Assembly (NCBI RefSeq): GCF_002161065.1
Contig: NZ_NFLV01000009.1
Location: 61,940 to 125,939 of the forward strand
Direction: 5' to 3'
DNA from: Eubacterium sp. An11
Lineage (GTDB): Bacteria > Bacillota > Clostridia > Lachnospirales > Lachnospiraceae
DNA length: 64,000 nucleotides
Positions 17,991 to 27,077 of this stretch are shown here, one piece after another. The translations under genes were made by a program, and so were the position numbers. The notes below the pieces were generated by a model. It was not told the DNA's origin. It saw nothing but the letters and a program-made list of their open reading frames with translations, and made no database searches. Positions within the stretch are counted from its first letter, which is position 1. Each line of letters begins with the position of its first letter.

Positions 17991-18431
17991 TTAAATCACG
18001 TAATTATTTCCACTTCTGTCGCAGTGCCACTCTATCAGATCCTGAAGGGTCACCGTGTCCACCACACTGCTGATGGCGTCGTTGAGCTTCTGCCAGAGGA
18101 CAACCGTCGCGCACTCATTGAGTCTGGCACAGGTATTCTCTTCCCCTTCCAGACAGGATACCGGCGCAAGGCTTCCCTCGGTCAGACGCAGGATCATTCC
18201 CGCCGTGTACTGAGACGGCGTTCTGGTCAAAAGATATCCTCCCTGAGGCCCGCGTATACTGCGGACATATCCCGCCTTGTGCAGTGCGGAAATAATTTGT
18301 TCCAGATACTTGCAGGACAATTCCTGCCTGCGCGCAATGTCCTTAATGCGGACCGGCTCACCTTCTTTCTCATTTAATGCAATGTCCAGCATCAGACGCA
18401 ATGCATATCGTCCTTTTGTCGATATTTTCAC
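17991..18431 (-). CDS. Rrf2-family transcriptional regulator
   Basis: A 146-aa winged-helix regulator: MKISTKGRYALRLMLDIAL is the classic Rrf2 start, followed by IKDIARRQELSCKYLEQII and VRSIRGPQGGYLL. Three cysteines (SCLEGEENTC and NEC) occupy the position of the iron-sulfur ligands of IscR-type members, so it may bind a cluster. It is the first gene of the pair with the CmpB-like protein and diverges from the gene at 18569. Confidence 0.9.
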   Translation of the reverse strand: MKISTKGRYALRLMLDIALNEKEGEPVRIKDIARRQELSCKYLEQIISALHKAGYVRSIRGPQGGYLLTRTPSQYTAGMILRLTEGSLAPVSCLEGEENTCARLNECATVVLWQKLNDAISSVVDTVTLQDLIEWHCDRSGNNYVI

Positions 18432-18568
18432 CCTTCATCTTCCCTTCTTATTTCATCTTTTAGATTCTACAACTTTTGTGGCAATTTTACAAGGAAATCT
18501 ATTCATTTCTTGCCTTTTTTCATCTATTGTACTAAAATAAATATAATTATATCAAAGGAGGTCTTCCC

Positions 18569-19480
18569 ATGCTTAATAACAAATCTTCCTTCACAAATAC
18601 ACAGATTCTTGCCTGGCTTGAATACTTTTCCAAAAAAGCCGGCCTTGACATCGAAAAGATCAAATTAATTGATATCAGTAAGAAACAAAAGAACCTGATC
18701 CCAACCATCGAAACCCACAAAAGAGTTCTGGTCTTCGCCGACGCCGGCGATCCAAACTTTTTCTTCAATCTGTGGGATTATGGTCTCGGGGACTGTGATA
18801 TCTGGTTTAAAACCGGCCTTAATCCGGAAGGCAGCGTCAATATCTGCAAATTATCTGAGATGATCAACACAGAAATCACCGGGCCATCTGTCATGTTGAT
18901 CTTCAATCCGAACTCCAGAAGTTCCTACCGTATCGGCATGCAGAACGACAATTTCACCCAGGGTTCCGTGCGCTACGTAGCCAGTGAGATCCGTTCCATT
19001 ATTGTCAACAAACTGCATCTGGATGATCAGGATACCATCTGCATCATCAGCGGCGAGAGCATCGCTGTGGAATCCGCCATGATTGCCAGCGACGGACAGA
19101 TCATCGCCGTGGAATACAACAAACATGACCGGTATTCTCTGGAAGAAAATATCAATAAATTTGGTCTGACGAACATTATCATCGTGGAAGATACCAGCCG
19201 TTCCTCCATGCGGAATCTCCCGGTTCCGTCTCTCGCTTTTATCGTCGCCACAGAACGTTTCGAAGAAGAGGTGCAGAACCTTCTGAAAATCAATCCACAG
19301 ATGAAGTTTGTGGTTTACACACTGGAACTTGATATTCTCTCTTCTATTCTTCGTATTTTTGAGAAGTATCACATTTCCCGCAGCGAAGTGATCCAGATAT
19401 CTATGTCCAAACTGAACCGGAAAAATGTTTTCGAGGCCAAGCCGGCTCCGTGGATTATTTCCGGAGAAATCACAGAATAA
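18569..19480 (+). CDS. CbiT/precorrin methylase-like protein of unknown substrate
   Basis: A 303-aa protein behind AAAGGAGG. The second half reads like a Rossmann methyltransferase of the precorrin-6Y/CbiT type (DTICIISGESIAVESAMIA, then IIAVEYNKHDRYSL and TNIIIVEDTSR), while the first half has no recognisable motif. Typical SAM-binding GxGxG is not evident (ISGES in its place), so catalytic activity is uncertain. No cobalamin genes are near. Confidence 0.65.
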   Translation: MLNNKSSFTNTQILAWLEYFSKKAGLDIEKIKLIDISKKQKNLIPTIETHKRVLVFADAGDPNFFFNLWDYGLGDCDIWFKTGLNPEGSVNICKLSEMINTEITGPSVMLIFNPNSRSSYRIGMQNDNFTQGSVRYVASEIRSIIVNKLHLDDQDTICIISGESIAVESAMIASDGQIIAVEYNKHDRYSLEENINKFGLTNIIIVEDTSRSSMRNLPVPSLAFIVATERFEEEVQNLLKINPQMKFVVYTLELDILSSILRIFEKYHISRSEVIQISMSKLNRKNVFEAKPAPWIISGEITE

Positions 19481-19570
19481 GTTTCCCTTTGCCACATGCA
19501 AACGAGAATCTTTCACAAAAAGCTTTTTGTTTCACGGGAATTCCGGCGGAACTTCCTGTGAAATGAGAAA

Positions 19571-19664
19571 GGCTGCCGCAAAATATCGCCTTCACGAAAT
19601 AAAACGTATCCCTTCTAAACACATTATATTTCGCACTGCAGGCAATTTTGCAGCAGCCCTTTTA
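19571..19664. terminator. Bidirectional terminator-like inverted repeat
   Basis: GGCTGCCGCAAAAT (19571-19584) pairs, with one mismatch, with ATTTTGCAGCAGCC (19645-19658), followed by CTTTTATTT. It separates convergent genes at 18569 and 19699. Confidence 0.6.
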
Positions 19665-19698
19665 TTTGCTGTATGATCTTTTGTACTTTCTTCCGCGT

Positions 19699-19905
19699 TT
19701 ACCACAGAGTAGGTTTCACCTGGGTGATCAGCTTCGCTTCTGCTTCCATATATGCCTTGTCCACCGTCGCTTTTTCTTCTTCAGACAGCCCGTGGGAATC
19801 TGCAAAGCTCTGCCAGGAGGACATTGCCACCAGCAGTTCCGTCATGGTGGCGCAGGCACGCATCTTTGTCTCGTACCTTTTTATATCCTGTTCGTATGCA
19901 CTCAT
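19699..19905 (-). CDS. Small uncharacterised protein, 68 aa
   Basis: A helical 68-aa protein (MSAYEQDIKRYETKMRAC, ending in VKPTLW) with GGAGG upstream. It begins 18 bases after the CsoR-type regulator on the same strand and is probably cotranscribed with it. No motif was recognised; a partner or target of the metal regulator is possible but unsupported. Confidence 0.7.
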   Translation of the reverse strand: MSAYEQDIKRYETKMRACATMTELLVAMSSWQSFADSHGLSEEEKATVDKAYMEAEAKLITQVKPTLW

Positions 19906-19923
19906 TTTGTTTCCTCCCGCCTG

Positions 19924-20196
19924 CTATAATCTGGAAAAATATTCTACTGCTCTGGCGAAATCCGCAATGGTCTTATCGGCGTCCCCATGTTCAATCCCGT
20001 CTCTCACACAATGATTCAAATGCCCTTCCAGAATAATCTGCCCCACTTTATGCAGAGCGGATTTCGCTGCATTCACCTGAATCAGAATGTCTTCACAAGG
20101 CACATCTTCGTCCACCATTTTATCGATGGCATTGATCTGTCCTCTGATCCGGCTCAGACGCTGATGAAGATTCTTCGCATCCATGCATTGTCTCAT
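19924..20196 (-). CDS. CsoR/FrmR-family regulator
   Basis: A 90-aa all-helical DNA-binding protein of the CsoR family (copper, other metals, or persulfide sensing). The three ligand positions of copper sensors are all present: Cys34 (VPCEDIL), His59 and Cys63 (GHLNHC). The start MRQC at 20196 follows GGAGGGAG; the longer frame has no family match. No copper exporter lies next to it, so the ligand is unconfirmed. Confidence 0.88.
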   Translation of the reverse strand: MRQCMDAKNLHQRLSRIRGQINAIDKMVDEDVPCEDILIQVNAAKSALHKVGQIILEGHLNHCVRDGIEHGDADKTIADFARAVEYFSRL

Positions 20197-20290
20197 CGGT
20201 ATCTCCCTCCATTCATCTATGCCAAATGAATCCCTTCGCAGGCGCCCTGTTTCCGGGCACCGCAAAATTGCATTTTTGTCTTCTTCAGAA

Positions 20291-21217
20291 TTATTTCAGG
20301 AATCCGGAGATAATCATTTCTTCTGCTTCTGCCTCCGTAAGTCCCAGAGTCATCAGTTTAATAAGCTGATCGCCGGCAATCTTTCCGATGGCAGCTTCAT
20401 GAATGAGCTCGGCATCAATATTGTTCGCCTCCAGCTCCGGAGTAGCGCTGACTCTGGCGTCATCCATGATAATGGCGTCACATTCACTGTGACCGGCGCA
20501 GGCGGTATTGCCGCTGATCTTTGCCTTGAAATCCTGGAAAGAATGATCTCTTGCCACGGAACGTGAAATCACATTGGCACTGCTTCCCTCTCCGTTCAGC
20601 TCCACATCAAATGCCGTCTTGGCAGTCTGTACACCGTGAGTCATAAGTTTCTCAGACACTTCTAATTTAGCGCCCGCCTTTAAATCGGCTTTGGTCACAC
20701 GATCTGTGCTGTCCACGCCCTTGATCTGCACAGTGTCCATATAGAAATAAGAATTCTCATCCATATGGATCACTGTCTCCGGGTTCATCACCTTTTCACC
20801 GGTGCCCTCGCCGTTACCATAATGTTTCTCCACATAGCGCACTTTTGCATTTTTCCCCACATAGAATGTGTGGATACCGTCATGCTTGGTGAGGCTGCTG
20901 CCTCCGTTGTGGATACCGCATCCTGCCACGATAGTCACATCGCTGTCCTCACCGATATAAAAGTCATTGTATACCACTTCCTTAAGTCCGCTCTGGCTTA
21001 AGATAACCGGGATATGCACACTCTCTTTTTTCGTGCCCGGCTTGATAATGATATCAATGCCCTGCTTGTCTTCTTTTGTGACAATATCAATATTAGCTGT
21101 TGTATTTCTTGCTGCCGCCACTCCGTTGGCACGGATATTATAGGCTCCAGCAGGCACACCATGAAGGTCAGCTACCTGCTCCAGCAGTTCTTTCTGTATT
21201 AAATCCATTTCACTCAT
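20291..21217 (-). CDS. sufB: SufB/SufD-like Fe-S scaffold protein (minimal SMS-type system)
   Basis: A 308-aa beta-helix protein of the SufBD family that forms the scaffold for iron-sulfur cluster assembly. Signature segments are NVISRSVARDHSFQDFK, GHSECDAIIMDD and LIHEAAIGKIAGDQL. It is shorter than SufB of full suf operons (about 460 aa) and is paired only with sufC, which precedes it by 14 bases. No sufS, sufU or sufD is adjacent. This matches the compact SufBC (SMS) arrangement known in anaerobes. Confidence 0.9.
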   Translation of the reverse strand: MSEMDLIQKELLEQVADLHGVPAGAYNIRANGVAAARNTTANIDIVTKEDKQGIDIIIKPGTKKESVHIPVILSQSGLKEVVYNDFYIGEDSDVTIVAGCGIHNGGSSLTKHDGIHTFYVGKNAKVRYVEKHYGNGEGTGEKVMNPETVIHMDENSYFYMDTVQIKGVDSTDRVTKADLKAGAKLEVSEKLMTHGVQTAKTAFDVELNGEGSSANVISRSVARDHSFQDFKAKISGNTACAGHSECDAIIMDDARVSATPELEANNIDAELIHEAAIGKIAGDQLIKLMTLGLTEAEAEEMIISGFLK

Positions 21218-21231
21218 ATCGTCCCTGCTCC

Positions 21232-21942
21232 TTATTTCTGGCTCAGTTTCTGGCAGGCTGATGATGCGTAAAGGAGACCCGGAATCACATCTTCGCCGCG
21301 TCCCACTTTCTCCACATGGCCGCCGTTAATTACAATGATCTTATCTGCGATCTCAAGGATCCGCTCCTGATGGGAAATGATCAGGATCGTTCCTTCCGTC
21401 TTCTCGTGAAGCTCTTCAAACACATGAATCAGGCTGTTAAAGCTCCACAGATCGATCCCCGCCTCCGGTTCATCGAAAACAGAGAGCTTCGTGGCTCTGG
21501 CGCGGATCATGGCAATCTCAATTCTCTTGAGCTCGCCGCCGGACAGACTTCCGTTCAACTCTCTGTTCACGTAATCTCTGGCACAAAGGCCCACCTCAGA
21601 GAGCACATCGCAAATCTCCTTCACCGACATAGTTCTGCCGGAAGCCACGGAAATGAGATCTTTTACTTTAAGTCCTTTAAAATGTACCGGCTGCTGAAAT
21701 GCATAACTGATACCTTTATTGGCTCTCTCTGTAATATTTAAATCCGTAATATCCTCTCCGTCCAGAATAATCCTTCCGGCGGTAGGATGAATAATCCCCG
21801 CAATAAGCTTTGCGAGGGTGGATTTGCCACTGCCGTTTGGTCCGGTAATGGCTACAAACTTGTCGTCAATGGTAAGATTCACATCTTCCAGAATCTCTTT
21901 ATCATCCTCAACAATATAGCTGATATTCTTTAGTTCAAGCAT
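21232..21942 (-). CDS. sufC: SufC-like ABC ATPase of Fe-S cluster assembly
   Basis: A 236-aa ABC ATPase that powers the SufB scaffold. It has Walker A GPNGSGKST, the SufC-type Q-loop region AFQQPVHFKGLKV, signature LSGGELKRIEIA, Walker B LSVFDEPEAGID and the H-loop ISHQ. It is the first gene of a two-gene operon with the SufB-like protein. Confidence 0.93.
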   Translation of the reverse strand: MLELKNISYIVEDDKEILEDVNLTIDDKFVAITGPNGSGKSTLAKLIAGIIHPTAGRIILDGEDITDLNITERANKGISYAFQQPVHFKGLKVKDLISVASGRTMSVKEICDVLSEVGLCARDYVNRELNGSLSGGELKRIEIAMIRARATKLSVFDEPEAGIDLWSFNSLIHVFEELHEKTEGTILIISHQERILEIADKIIVINGGHVEKVGRGEDVIPGLLYASSACQKLSQK

Positions 21943-22064
21943 AGTTATCTCCTTGTATCCGGTCCCGTTCTGCCTTTCTGAAAAAAGCTTCCGGGCCCCA
22001 TAAATATTTTATGAAAATATCCATCGTATCCAAATTCTATGTATATCATATCCTAGTGAAAAAG

Positions 22065-24938
22065 TCAAGATTCCGAACCTTCCAGATTCGTCTTCCCCAG
22101 CCGTACATTTTCCAGAAGTTCGGCGGTCTCGTCGTCCGTGTTTTCCAGCAGATAATTTTTCCCGTTATGCCGCCGCTCTTCATTGATCCGGCGGATTTCT
22201 TTCTCCGCCCGCTCCACTTCTTCCAGAAAGTCCGCCGCAGACAGACGCCTTGCCCCCTGTCCCATGACGATCACTTGTTCCAGAGAATCCGATGTGGCCA
22301 CGATCACCCGGTGTTTGTGCCCAAGCTCATGGGTGGTCTTTTCAATATACTGATCTGCGGTTTCCGCCTCCTTCGTGTACACCACATGGATATTATGATA
22401 TTTAAATACCTCTCCCGGATTGCCTTTGACCTTATACGCATCAAAAACAACAATCAGCGTAAATCCTGTAAATCCCTGATAGTTACAGAGGATATCCATC
22501 AGCTTGCCCCTGGCGGCCTCCAGATTCACCTCCGACAATTCTTTCAGGAAATCCCAGGCAAATATGATATTATAGCCGTCCACCAGCAGATATTGTTTTT
22601 CCCCGTCGGGATCATACAACATTCCAGAAACGGTACCCTTCACATTTTTGCGTCCTCCGGATGTGCCTGCAGATGCTGTGCCTGCAGATGTGCGGACAGA
22701 TTTATTCCGATATCCCTGGTAGCGGTCTTCCTGCTGTTTCTTGCTGCCAAACTCCCGGAGAAAAATGGCTTCCAGTTCTTTGTCTTCTATATAAGAGGAA
22801 GCGCAGGATGCGCCGCCTTCATCGGATGCATTGGCTCCGCTGGGAGATACATTTGCTCCCGCATCGTCCGGCATATTGCCTGCGCCCGGAATTTTTTCTT
22901 TGATGTGCATGTAATCCGGCACCTGATCCCATGGCACGAAAAATCCTGCCCCATGGGAGCAGAAAATGGAACCGGACGGATTGTCCACATCTCCCTCGCT
23001 GTCATAACCGATGTCAGCCAGCACCTCTTCCTGATTATGGCAGGGATAATATCCTTCCAGACGCAATGCCAGTCTGCCCCGGCCTCCGGTATAGGACTGT
23101 ACTTCTGCCGGATAGTCAAGCATCTCCGATACCGGCGCCCGGCCTGAAAGGACCGCCCGCTCCCCTTCCATAAGAGGGGCCTCAAAGGTGCCATATCGTT
23201 TCTGGATATCTGCCATGGCCCGTCCCACCTGCTCCGCCGGCAGTTCCAGACGGAACACATACCATGGCTCCAGCAAAACAGATTCTGCCTGCATGAGCCC
23301 CTGGCGCACCGCCCGGTAAGTTGCCTGACGGAAATCACCGCCTTCGGTATGTTTTAAATGTGACTTTCCCGCTGTCAGCGTAATCTTCATATCGGTGATG
23401 GGCATACCTGCCAGCACTCCCGGATGTTCTTTTTCCATCAAATGAGTGAGAATCAGCCGCTGCCAGTTACCGTCCAGCACATCTTCACTGCAATCTGAAG
23501 CAAAAACCAAACCGCTTCCCCGCTCTCCCGGCTCCATGCGCAGATGCACCTCCGCGTAATGACGCAGCGGTTCATAATGGCCCACACCGGTCACCGTATT
23601 GGCGATCGTCTCTTTATACATAATGCGTCCCGCTCCAAATTCCACATCCATCTGATAACGGTCCGCGATCATACTTTTTAAAACTTCTGTCTGCACCTCT
23701 CCCATGAGCTGCATCTGGATCTCTTCCAGCCGGCTGTTCCACACCACATGCAGAAGGGGATCTTCCTCCTCCAGCTGTTTTAACTGCCGAAGCGCCTTTG
23801 GCACATCCGTCCCCTCCGGCAGTATCACACTGCGGCTCAAGACCGGCTCCAGCAAAGGAGCCTCCAGATCTTTTTCTTCGCCCAGTCCATGGCCGGCCGC
23901 CGTCTCCGAAAGTCCCGTCAGCGCACAGACCATTCCTGCCTCCGCCTCATCCTGCAGAGTATATTTTGCACCGGAATAAACCCGGATCTGATCTACCTTT
24001 TCTTTTTCTCCAAACGAGGTCTTGACCTTCAGACGGCCTCCGGTGATCTTCACATGAGTCAGACGGTTTCCCTGTTCATCCCTGGATATCTTAAACACTT
24101 TCGCCGCAAACGCATCCGGATATTCCGGCATCCTCGTAAACTGTTCCAGTCCCCCGAGCAGCTGTTCCACTCCGGATAGTTTTAAAGCCGAGCCAAAAAA
24201 GCAGGGAAATATCTTTCTCTCATCGATCAGCCGGATCACATCCCGCTTTCTGATGGCTCCCGTCTCCATGTAAGATTCCAGCACTTCCTCATCGCACATG
24301 GCAATCTCTTCGAGGATCTCTTCCGAATCAGCACTGATCAGAACCTCATCGTGGTCATGCTCTGCCCCGGCTGCTCCGCCTTCCGTTCCGGCACGCTGCT
24401 CTCCGTCATCCCGTGCAAATCCGTCAAAGGCAATACATCCGTCATCCAGATTCTTCTTAAGTTCTGTCAGCAGCGCTTCCCGGTCTGTTCCCTCCTGATC
24501 CATCTTATTGACAAAAATAAATGTGGGAATCTGATAGGCTTTCAGCAGCCGCCAGAGCGTCTCCGTATGTCCCTGAATCCCGTCGGCACCGCTTACCACC
24601 AGCACTGCGTAATCCATGACCCAGAGCGCCCGCTCCATCTCCGCAGAAAAGTCCACATGTCCCGGCGTATCAATGAGCGTAACTTCCGTCTCTCCCAGCG
24701 GGAACACCGCCTGCTTGGAAAAAATCGTGATACCCCGGCTTCGCTCCAGAGCAAAATTATCCAGGAAGGCATCGCCGTGGTCCACCCGTCCCAGCTTTCG
24801 CAGGCCGCCGGTCAGATAAAGAATCCCTTCCGACAACGTCGTCTTGCCTGCATCCACATGGGCCAAAATCCCCATGCAGATACGCTTTTTATTTTTTATC
24901 TCTGATTGGTTCTTTTTATTTCCAGACGTATCTCCCAT
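22065..24938 (-). CDS. TetM-like ribosomal-protection GTPase fused to a Rae1/YacP-type NYN nuclease domain
   Basis: A 957-aa fusion. Residues about 20-650 follow the EF-G/TetM plan: G1 AHVDAGKTT, G2/G3 region RSRGITIF and DTPGHVDFS, G4 NKMD, and later EF-G-like domains. Members remove tetracycline from, or otherwise act on, the ribosome. After a variable linker, residues 783-957 form a NYN/PIN-like domain starting YLLVDGYNIIFAW (Asp787), with VVFDAYKV, EAETADQYIE and VATSDSLEQ, as in Rae1 (YacP), an endonuclease that cuts mRNA in the ribosomal A site. The fusion suggests a ribosome-associated nuclease with a built-in translocase-like carrier (inference). It follows tRNA-Ser and has AAAGGGG upstream. 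Confidence 0.9.
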   Translation of the reverse strand: MGDTSGNKKNQSEIKNKKRICMGILAHVDAGKTTLSEGILYLTGGLRKLGRVDHGDAFLDNFALERSRGITIFSKQAVFPLGETEVTLIDTPGHVDFSAEMERALWVMDYAVLVVSGADGIQGHTETLWRLLKAYQIPTFIFVNKMDQEGTDREALLTELKKNLDDGCIAFDGFARDDGEQRAGTEGGAAGAEHDHDEVLISADSEEILEEIAMCDEEVLESYMETGAIRKRDVIRLIDERKIFPCFFGSALKLSGVEQLLGGLEQFTRMPEYPDAFAAKVFKISRDEQGNRLTHVKITGGRLKVKTSFGEKEKVDQIRVYSGAKYTLQDEAEAGMVCALTGLSETAAGHGLGEEKDLEAPLLEPVLSRSVILPEGTDVPKALRQLKQLEEEDPLLHVVWNSRLEEIQMQLMGEVQTEVLKSMIADRYQMDVEFGAGRIMYKETIANTVTGVGHYEPLRHYAEVHLRMEPGERGSGLVFASDCSEDVLDGNWQRLILTHLMEKEHPGVLAGMPITDMKITLTAGKSHLKHTEGGDFRQATYRAVRQGLMQAESVLLEPWYVFRLELPAEQVGRAMADIQKRYGTFEAPLMEGERAVLSGRAPVSEMLDYPAEVQSYTGGRGRLALRLEGYYPCHNQEEVLADIGYDSEGDVDNPSGSIFCSHGAGFFVPWDQVPDYMHIKEKIPGAGNMPDDAGANVSPSGANASDEGGASCASSYIEDKELEAIFLREFGSKKQQEDRYQGYRNKSVRTSAGTASAGTSGGRKNVKGTVSGMLYDPDGEKQYLLVDGYNIIFAWDFLKELSEVNLEAARGKLMDILCNYQGFTGFTLIVVFDAYKVKGNPGEVFKYHNIHVVYTKEAETADQYIEKTTHELGHKHRVIVATSDSLEQVIVMGQGARRLSAADFLEEVERAEKEIRRINEERRHNGKNYLLENTDDETAELLENVRLGKTNLEGSES

Positions 24939-25094
24939 AGAAATACCCCTTTCTGTTCTATGATCATGCTTTTGTAATCATAGCACAGAAAGGGGTATAA
25001 GTCGATGATTCATTCAATCGCGCTGGCGTAAGATGCAACGTCCATGCTGTGTCCCTGCCACCTTTAATCATATTGCCGTCCAAAAAACGACAAA

Positions 25095-25124
25095 AGCGGC
25101 ACAGCTCTCACGAGCCATGCCGCC
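25095..25124 (-). terminator. Terminator of tRNA-Ser
   Basis: On the minus strand GCGGCA and GCTC pair with GAGC and TGCCGC, followed by TTTTGTCGTTTTTT, just past the tRNA 3' end. Confidence 0.75.
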
Positions 25125-25128
25125 GGTA

Positions 25129-25216
25129 CGGAAATGGAGGGATTCGAACCCTCGCGCCGGTTGCCCGACCTACCGCATTTCGAGTGCGGACCCTTCAACC
25201 ACTTGGGTACATCTCC
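25129..25216 (-). tRNA. tRNA-Ser (anticodon CGA)
   Basis: Acceptor GGAGATG pairs with CATTTCC, with discriminator G. The anticodon stem CCGCA/TGCGG holds loop CTCGAAA. A long variable arm (about 17 nt) and T arm GGTTCGAATCC are as expected for class II serine tRNA. Length 88 nt. Confidence 0.96.
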
Positions 25217-25223
25217 AAAAGAA

Positions 25224-25254
25224 TGCAGGAAAGCAGAAATATCTGCCTTCCTGC
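25224..25254 (-). terminator. Hairpin between the hydrogenase gene and tRNA-Ser
   Basis: GCAGGAA-GCAGA pairs with TCTGC-TTCCTGC and, on the minus strand, runs into ATTCTTTT. It may end the hydrogenase transcript just before the tRNA, but it also lies downstream of the tRNA promoter and could be processed. Confidence 0.5.
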
Positions 25255-25269
25255 CGATTTTGCTTTATT

Positions 25270-25298
25270 ATTCTATCAGACCTTATTCTAAATTGCAA
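25270..25298 (-). promoter_or_regulatory. Possible promoter of tRNA-Ser
   Basis: Minus strand TTGCAA (25293-25298), 17-base spacer, TAGAAT (25270-25275). It lies about 55 bases ahead of the tRNA. Confidence 0.55.
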
Positions 25299-25379
25299 GA
25301 ATTAATTGGCGTCTTCGCATAAACAACCGTCGCACGAACATGCCGGTGTCTGTGCATGAATGGCCTGCCAACAACCAAA

Positions 25380-26849
25380 TTAGTGTCTGTACATAGAGAA
25401 GGAATCCAGATCCACTTCGGACAGGTTCTCCAGAATATTTCTGCCGTCTGCTTCTTTGATCAGTTTATCACGGAAACGTTTGGTCTCTATCTCAGATTTG
25501 TGCTTGCTTGGGCCTCCTACACAGCCGCCCACACAGGCCATACCTTCAATAAAGTCTGTCTTTAACTTGCCTGCCTGCAGCATGAGCAGAGCCTTTTTAC
25601 ACTCAGCCGCGCCGTTACATACAGTTACGGTCACATCGGCATTCTCATTCTCTTCTTTGAGCGACTCCAGTACAGCGTTAGTTACGCCGCCGCTGTTGCC
25701 GAAACGTTTTCCGAATACGGAAGCCTGCTGGTAGTCATTCTCTACCTGCTCCAGTTCCACATCTTTGGCTTTCATCATGGCGCGGAACTCGCCGATGGTC
25801 AGAACATAATCAGCGTTGCCTTCGATACCGGAATCGGCTGCCTCGCTCTTCTTAGCCACACAAGGTCCCACAAATACAGTGATGGCATCCGGATCTTTTG
25901 CCTTAACCATACGGGAAACGGCACACATCGGAGATACTGTGGTGGAAATGTGATCCGCGATCTTAGGGAAGTGTTTCTTTACCATGTTTACAAAGCCCGG
26001 ACAGCAGGATGTGGTGAGCTGTTTGCCTTCTTTATAAGCCTCCGCCCACTCTCTTGCCTCGAACAGGGCTGTCAGGTCGCCGCCCAGTCCCAGCTCGATC
26101 ATATCGGTAAATCCGATCTCTTTTGCCGCTTTTTTCAGGCTGGCCATGGTAATCTTATCGCCAAACTGACCTTCCAATGCCGGAGCGACCATGGCGTAAA
26201 CCTTCTTGCCTTCACGCATGGCATTGATAATATCCACAATATATGTAACGGAGCCGATGGCACCAAACGGACAGCTGTGGATACACTGACCACAGGAAAT
26301 ACATTTCTCATCGTCAATCATAGCGATGCCGGTGTCCGGATCCACCTGCAGGGCATCCACAGGACAGCTCTTACGGCAAGGACGCATCAGATCCGCGATG
26401 GCGTTGTATGGACAGGCAGCCGCACATTTACCGCACTCTTTACATTTGGACGGATCAATGTATGCCTGGTTCATGCCGATGGTGATGGCACCAAAATTAC
26501 AGGAATTATAGCAGGCCTTTCCCATACAGTTCTGACAGTTGTTGGTAACAGTATATCTTGCGATCGGACATTCCTCGCAGGCCGCAGGAATCACATAAAC
26601 AATCTTATGTCCCTTGGAATTATCCGGGATCTCACCCATTGGCGTTTTGCCCTCCGCCAGATTCACTCTCTGTCTGATGACTTCTCTTTCTTTATAGATA
26701 CAGCATCTGAACTGTGCTTTCGGTCCCGGAATCATCTCATAAGGAATCTTTTCTCTTTCTTCCTGGAACTTTCCCTCATAAGCCAGCTTTGCAACTCGAT
26801 ACAGCACTTCATGTTTGATCTTCAAAATTGTTGCATCATTCGTAACCAT
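25380..26849 (-). CDS. [FeFe]-hydrogenase-like protein with ferredoxin domains
   Basis: A 489-aa iron-sulfur protein. The N-terminal half has several 4Fe-4S motifs (CKECGKCAAACPYNAI, then CISCGQCIHSCPFGAIG). The C-terminal H-cluster domain shows the three loops: TSCCPGFVNM (L1), GPCVAKKSE (L2) and MACVGGCVGGP (L3). The TSCCP form of L1 fits the group B type rather than the classic group A (TSCSPGW). Likely function is hydrogen turnover or sensing linked to ferredoxin. The start at 26849 has two AGGAGG copies upstream. Confidence 0.88.
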   Translation of the reverse strand: MVTNDATILKIKHEVLYRVAKLAYEGKFQEEREKIPYEMIPGPKAQFRCCIYKEREVIRQRVNLAEGKTPMGEIPDNSKGHKIVYVIPAACEECPIARYTVTNNCQNCMGKACYNSCNFGAITIGMNQAYIDPSKCKECGKCAAACPYNAIADLMRPCRKSCPVDALQVDPDTGIAMIDDEKCISCGQCIHSCPFGAIGSVTYIVDIINAMREGKKVYAMVAPALEGQFGDKITMASLKKAAKEIGFTDMIELGLGGDLTALFEAREWAEAYKEGKQLTTSCCPGFVNMVKKHFPKIADHISTTVSPMCAVSRMVKAKDPDAITVFVGPCVAKKSEAADSGIEGNADYVLTIGEFRAMMKAKDVELEQVENDYQQASVFGKRFGNSGGVTNAVLESLKEENENADVTVTVCNGAAECKKALLMLQAGKLKTDFIEGMACVGGCVGGPSKHKSEIETKRFRDKLIKEADGRNILENLSEVDLDSFSMYRH

Positions 26850-27077
26850 AAATAATCCTCCTAAATCCTCCTGAATGACTGAAGCCCGGCCCGCGCCAGA
26901 GCGCATAAAACAGGCTTCCAAAACACCGTATACTACTAAAGGTTAATTTGTTTATAGTTTAACATTCATAGTGACATAACGCAAACGATTTTTAAGAAAT
27001 ATTCTCAATGTATTAAAAAAAATCCACAATTCCCGTCCTTCTCTTTCTTTAATTAAATACGACACATGTCCGGCTTC

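Noticed and set aside
22065..24938. Plain acquired tetracycline-resistance gene tet(M)
   Set aside because: Sequence outside the GTPase motifs diverges, there is no transposon context, and the C-terminal nuclease domain is not part of tet(M).
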